From: Candidatus Hydrothermarchaeota archaeon
GTDB taxonomy: Archaea > Hydrothermarchaeota > Hydrothermarchaeia > Hydrothermarchaeales > BMS3B
NCBI GenBank assembly: GCA_015521945.1
Contig: WANG01000177.1
Location: forward strand, 1 to 10,088
DNA: 10,088 nucleotides
Direction: 5' to 3'
Notes under the pieces: generated by a model
What the model was told of the DNA's origin: nothing
What the model saw: only the letters and a program-made list of their open reading frames with translations
Databases searched by the model: none
Shown: piece after piece, positions 6,776 through 10,088 of the stretch
Position numbering within the stretch: the first letter of the stretch is position 1
How the letters are laid out: the number at the start of each line of letters is the position of its first letter
Translations under genes and position numbers: made by a program

Positions 6776-8179
6776 ATGTGCGGTGTTGTGGGACTGCACG
6801 CGCCTGAGAACGGAAAGCTCTCCTACTACATTTTCTACGCCCTGCTGGCGCTGCAGCACAGGGGGCAGGAGTCCTGCGGGATAACGGTGCGCAGGGGGAG
6901 GGAGTTTGCAACGGAGAAGGGGATGGGGCAGGTCAACGAGGTCTTCAGCTTTGAGAGGCTGAACAGGCTGAAGGGGGAGGCGGGCATAGGGCACGTGCGC
7001 TACTCCACCACCGGTGAGTCGGAGCTCTTCAACGCCCAGCCCTTCGTGGTGCGCCACTCCCACGGAACCATTGCGATAGCCCACAACGGCAACATAGTCA
7101 ACGCCGAGGAGCTGAGGGAGAAGCTCAAGGCTGCGGGGCAGGCCTTCGTCTCAACCACCGATACCGAGGTGATAGCCCACCTTATAGTGAGGGAGTACCT
7201 GCGCACGGGGGACATGGTTGAGGCGATAAGCATGGCAATGCGGCGCCTCGTGGGCTCCTACTCCTTAGTGCTTCTCACCGATGAGGCGCTGATAGGGGTG
7301 AGGGACCCCCTGGGGATACGCCCCCTCTCCATGGGCAGGATGGGGGATAGCGGGGTTATCTTGGCCTCCGAGACCGTTGCCTTTGATGTGATAAACGCCA
7401 GGTTTGAGCGGGACGTTAAGCCCGGGGAGATAGTGGTGGTGGACGAAGGAGGCGTGCACTCCCACCGCCCGTACAAGCTGCCCAGGAGGGCGCACTGCAT
7501 GTTTGAGTACGTTTACTTCTCAAGACCTGACTCGGTGCTCAACGGCATACCCGTTTACGAGGTGAGGGAGAAGCTGGGCATGCTCATGGCGGAGGAGGAC
7601 GAGGTTGAGGCTGACTTGGTGACTCCCATACCGGACTCGGCAATACCCTTCGCCCTGGGCTACTCCAGAGCCAAGGGGGTGCCCTACAGGGAGGGGATGA
7701 TAAGGAACCGCTACGTTGGCAGGACCTTCATCCTGCCCAGCCAGCAGGCGAGGGAGCTGGCGGTGAAGCTCAAGCTCAACCCCTTAGTGAGGCAGCTCAG
7801 AGGGAAGAGGGTGGTGCTGTTTGACGACAGCATAGTCAGGGGTACCACCTCAAAGCGCATAATCTCCCTGATAAGGGAGGCAGGAGCGAGGGAGGTGCAC
7901 ATGCGGGTGGGGTGTCCTCCGATACGCTCCCCCTGCATGCTCGGCATAGACATGCCAACCCGCTCGGAGCTCATCGCAGGGGAGAGGAGCGTGGAGGAGA
8001 TTCGCCGGCTTATTGGGGCGGACACCCTGAGGTACACCAGCCTTGATGCGCTGGTCAGGGCGATAGGGCTCAGAGAGAGCGAGCTCTGCCTGGGGTGCCT
8101 CACCGGCAGGTACCCCGTTGAGGTGGCTCACTACCAGCAGCTCCGCCTCCCGGTGTACATGGAGCACGGGCGGGCGTGA
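6776..8179 (+). CDS. purF: Amidophosphoribosyltransferase (glutamine PRPP amidotransferase)
   Basis: Catalyses the first committed step of purine synthesis: PRPP plus glutamine to 5-phosphoribosylamine. 467 residues. The N-terminal Ntn-hydrolase glutaminase domain starts MCGVVGLHAPENG, so removal of Met would expose the nucleophile Cys2; there is no propeptide. HRGQES (28-33), GHVRYSTTG (72-80), AHNGNIVN (102-109) and TTDTEV (127-132) are glutaminase motifs. The phosphoribosyltransferase domain carries the PRPP loop VVLFDDSIVRGTTS (346-359). Cys241, Cys387, Cys438 and Cys441 are placed like the [4Fe-4S] ligands of Bacillus subtilis PurF; the first two are 146 residues apart, as in that enzyme. 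The ATG has only a weak AAAGG site upstream. The stop TGA overlaps the next gene's GTG. Purines feed back on this enzyme in known relatives; nothing in the DNA shows separate regulation. Confidence 0.97.
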   Translation: MCGVVGLHAPENGKLSYYIFYALLALQHRGQESCGITVRRGREFATEKGMGQVNEVFSFERLNRLKGEAGIGHVRYSTTGESELFNAQPFVVRHSHGTIAIAHNGNIVNAEELREKLKAAGQAFVSTTDTEVIAHLIVREYLRTGDMVEAISMAMRRLVGSYSLVLLTDEALIGVRDPLGIRPLSMGRMGDSGVILASETVAFDVINARFERDVKPGEIVVVDEGGVHSHRPYKLPRRAHCMFEYVYFSRPDSVLNGIPVYEVREKLGMLMAEEDEVEADLVTPIPDSAIPFALGYSRAKGVPYREGMIRNRYVGRTFILPSQQARELAVKLKLNPLVRQLRGKRVVLFDDSIVRGTTSKRIISLIREAGAREVHMRVGCPPIRSPCMLGIDMPTRSELIAGERSVEEIRRLIGADTLRYTSLDALVRAIGLRESELCLGCLTGRYPVEVAHYQQLRLPVYMEHGRA

Positions 8180-9081
8180 GCATGCTTGCACCTGCCGTGC
8201 AGCTCCTGCTGGGCATACTCCTGCTCGCCTACGCCAGCGACTGGCTCACCGAGGGGTGCGCGAGAGCCGCAAGGAGGTTCGGAATCTCCAGGTTCGTGGT
8301 GGGGGCGCTTGTAATAGGCTTCGGCACCTCATCCCCGGAGCTCTTCACGTCGGTTTACGCCTCCCTCAGGGGCTCAGGGGGGATAGCCGTGGGCAACGCC
8401 GTGGGCTCAAACGTCACCAACCTCGCCCTCATCCTGGGCTCCGCGGTGGTGCTCTTCCCCGCCAGCATTGGCAGGGTGGAGCTGAGGAACGGAGGTGTGT
8501 GCTTGGGCATAACCCTGCTCGCCTGGTGGAGCATGCGCGGGGGTGAGGTTGCCAGGTGGGAGGGGGTGCTCTTGGTGCTGGTGTTCCTCGCCTACCTGTG
8601 GTACTCGGTGAGGAACCACGAGGGTGTGGAGAGGCGGGAGGAGAGGGGGAGGATACTCCTGCCCACCACGGCGGGGCTTGCGGGTGTGCTGCTGGGCAGC
8701 ATGCTGCTCGTGGACTCGGCGGCTGAGCTGGCGCGAGCCTTCGGGGTGCCCGAGTCGGTGATAGGCCTCACCTTAGTTGCCTTCGGCACCAGCCTCCCCG
8801 AGCTTGCGGTGAGCTTAGTGGCTGCGAGGAAGGGGTACTCCTCAATGCTCATAGGCAACGTGCTTGGCAGCAACATCTTCAACCTGACCCTCGTGCTGGG
8901 CTCGGCGGCGCTGGTGGGAGCCCTTCCCGTGGATGAGGCTGGGATGAGGGGCATGCTCATCGCCATCCTCGCAACCGCAGCTGTGCTTTTGCCGATGGGG
9001 CTCAGGAGGCGCCTGGGGAGGGGTGAGGGTGCGCTGCTGCTCTGCGGCTACCTGCTCTTCCTGTGGTTAGCTTACTCTTAG
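8176..9081 (+). CDS. Sodium/calcium-exchanger (CaCA) family antiporter
   Basis: A 301-residue membrane protein with about ten hydrophobic segments and two inverted alpha repeats, the architecture of prokaryotic NCX/YrbG-like cation/Ca2+ exchangers. Repeat 1 has GFGTSSPELFTS (49-60, Glu55) with AVGNAVGSNVTN (71-82). Repeat 2 has AFGTSLPELAVS (202-213, Glu209) with LIGNVLGSNIFN (225-236). The two glutamates match the ion-binding Glu54 and Glu213 of the Methanocaldococcus exchanger NCX_Mj. By my alignment the positions of its Asn81 and Asp240 are both Asn here (Asn82, Asn236). A short charged loop near 146-160 (NHEGVERREERGR) separates the halves. The GTG start at 8176 overlaps the purF stop as GTGA; an ATG at 8182 is a possible alternative. 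The exact ions are not decided by sequence. Confidence 0.93.
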   Translation: MSMLAPAVQLLLGILLLAYASDWLTEGCARAARRFGISRFVVGALVIGFGTSSPELFTSVYASLRGSGGIAVGNAVGSNVTNLALILGSAVVLFPASIGRVELRNGGVCLGITLLAWWSMRGGEVARWEGVLLVLVFLAYLWYSVRNHEGVERREERGRILLPTTAGLAGVLLGSMLLVDSAAELARAFGVPESVIGLTLVAFGTSLPELAVSLVAARKGYSSMLIGNVLGSNIFNLTLVLGSAALVGALPVDEAGMRGMLIAILATAAVLLPMGLRRRLGRGEGALLLCGYLLFLWLAYS

Positions 9082-9085
9082 CCTG

Positions 9086-10088
9086 CATGCGCCTGAAGGT
9101 GCTCCTGCTGCTCTTGGTGGTGCTGCTCGCCTTGCAGTACCAGCGCCCCGCGCCTGCCCTCTGGGTGGAGGTGCACGACCTCTCGCCGGGGTACAGGCTA
9201 AAGAACATTGAGAGCGCCCTGGATGTTGTGCAGGGGAGAGCAGAGAGGGTGGTGCTTCTGGTGATACCCGCAAGAGGCGGGGTGGAGAACATCAGCGGGG
9301 CGCCGGGTTTTGTGAGCTTCCTTGAGAGGGAGGTGCAGAGGGGTGCGGTGGTGGGAATGCACGGGTACTCCCATGAGGGGCTTGAGTTCTTCACCTCCGG
9401 GGCGAGAGCGCAGCGCCTGATTGAGATGGGGAGGAGGGAGATGGAGCGTGCCGGGGTGAAGCCGGAGGTGTTCTATCCCCCCCGCTACCTGATGACCCCC
9501 TGGAGCCTTGAGGTGGCGCGGCGTGAGTTCAGCGAGGTTGCGCTTTTCACGAGGGTGGTGCGCGGGGGTGAGAGCCTGCCCTACATGAGCCACGACTTCA
9601 CAACTCCGCTCCTCCAGGGGCTCTTCTTCCGCCTGAGCGAGCTCTCCCTGCTGCTCAGCGGCAGCGAGGTTTACAGGGTGAGCATCCACCCTGCCTACCT
9701 TGACGGGAGAGCCATTGAAAGGCTCGGCGCCCTCATGAGGCTCGGCGGGTTCAGGGCAGAGAGGTACTCCTGCTCCGAAGGAGAGCTGCGCAGGGCTGCG
9801 GAGGTGCTTGAGCCCCCCGCGGAGCTCAGGGGGACCAAAAGGAAGGCGTACGCCCTCCTCTACTACTCCAGCATGTACGCCGCAACTGAGGAGGAGAGGT
9901 ACCTGAGGAGGGCACAGCCCCTCGCCAGGGCTCTGCTGGGGGCAGAAGGTTACCTCGGGTGGGGCGAGGAGGAGGGGGTGCCAGAGTCAAGCTACGCCCT
10001 CCTTGAGACCTCCGCCGCCGTGTGGGCTCTCTCCGAAGCCTACCTCAGGGGAGTTATCGGGGGCAGGGAGGCTGAGAGGGGGATTATC
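9086..10088 (+). CDS. DUF2334-like polysaccharide-deacetylase-type protein with helical C-terminal extension (3' partial)
   Basis: The frame from ATG 9086 stays open to the window edge (334 residues visible). An in-frame stop at 9068-9070 and no other start codon make this ATG the only choice; it lies 4 bases after the antiporter stop, with no clear ribosome site, so reinitiation is likely. Residues 4-16 (KVLLLLLVVLLAL) form a signal peptide or membrane anchor, placing the protein outside the membrane. The following part looks like a NodB/DUF2334 deacetylase fold: VEVHDLSPG (His30, Asp31), the metal-type motif MHGYSHEG (His92, His96), FYPPRY (129-134) and SIHPAYLD (His201). From about 250 a separate helical region begins (KRKAYALLYYSSMYAATEEE, then YLGWGEEEG and YALLETSAAVWALSEAYLRG) that resembles an alpha/alpha-barrel sugar-enzyme repeat. 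Role in trimming or modifying a cell-surface glycan is inferred; the substrate is unknown. Confidence 0.82.

Noticed and set aside
1..10088. Search for tRNA or rRNA genes, CRISPR repeats, insertion-sequence ends and long direct repeats.
   Set aside because: None seen by eye. Almost every base is assigned to a protein gene, and the only gap over 20 bases is the 74-base promoter region.

Overview
The window reads as a compact, GC-rich stretch of an archaeal chromosome, most likely from a euryarchaeote. The main evidence is a ribosomal protein L37e gene (a family of archaea and eukaryotes), a valyl-tRNA synthetase whose editing-site sequence (GTGIVMCCTFGDVQD) looks archaeal, an archaeal BRE/TATA-type promoter region rather than bacterial -35/-10 boxes, and genes that overlap by GTGA. 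I cannot place the organism more finely. Arginine is mostly AGG or CGC, and third positions are rich in G and C. An apparent iron-sulfur PurF fits an oxygen-poor lifestyle, but this is inference.

Layout: (1) Bases 1-1293, plus strand: the 3' part of a CLC-family chloride channel or transporter with a C-terminal pair of CBS domains. Its start lies before the window. (2) Bases 1294-6500, minus strand: a tightly packed four-gene operon read from right to left: metallo-beta-lactamase-fold hydrolase, valS, a TrkH-type potassium transporter subunit, and a stand-alone LigD-type 3'-phosphoesterase. Its last stop codon directly abuts the stop codon of the CLC gene, with no base between them. (3) Bases 6501-6574: the only real intergenic gap, an AT-rich divergent promoter region with TATA-like boxes facing both ways. 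(4) Bases 6575-10088, plus strand: a second operon with rpl37e, purF, a sodium/calcium-exchanger-family antiporter, and a DUF2334-type polysaccharide-deacetylase-like protein that runs off the right edge.

The two operons mix translation (ValRS, L37e), purine synthesis (PurF), ion transport (CLC, TrkH, CaCA antiporter), a DNA or RNA end-repair enzyme and a surface-polysaccharide-type enzyme. No obvious defence, mobile, CRISPR or RNA element is present. Most genes are familiar households. The parts worth a second look are the LigD-type phosphoesterase coupled to TrkH, the unusual C-terminal extension of the deacetylase-like protein, the channel-like residue in the CLC protein, the divergent promoter, and a strict sequence context (C-TTA-G) around the rare leucine codon TTA.
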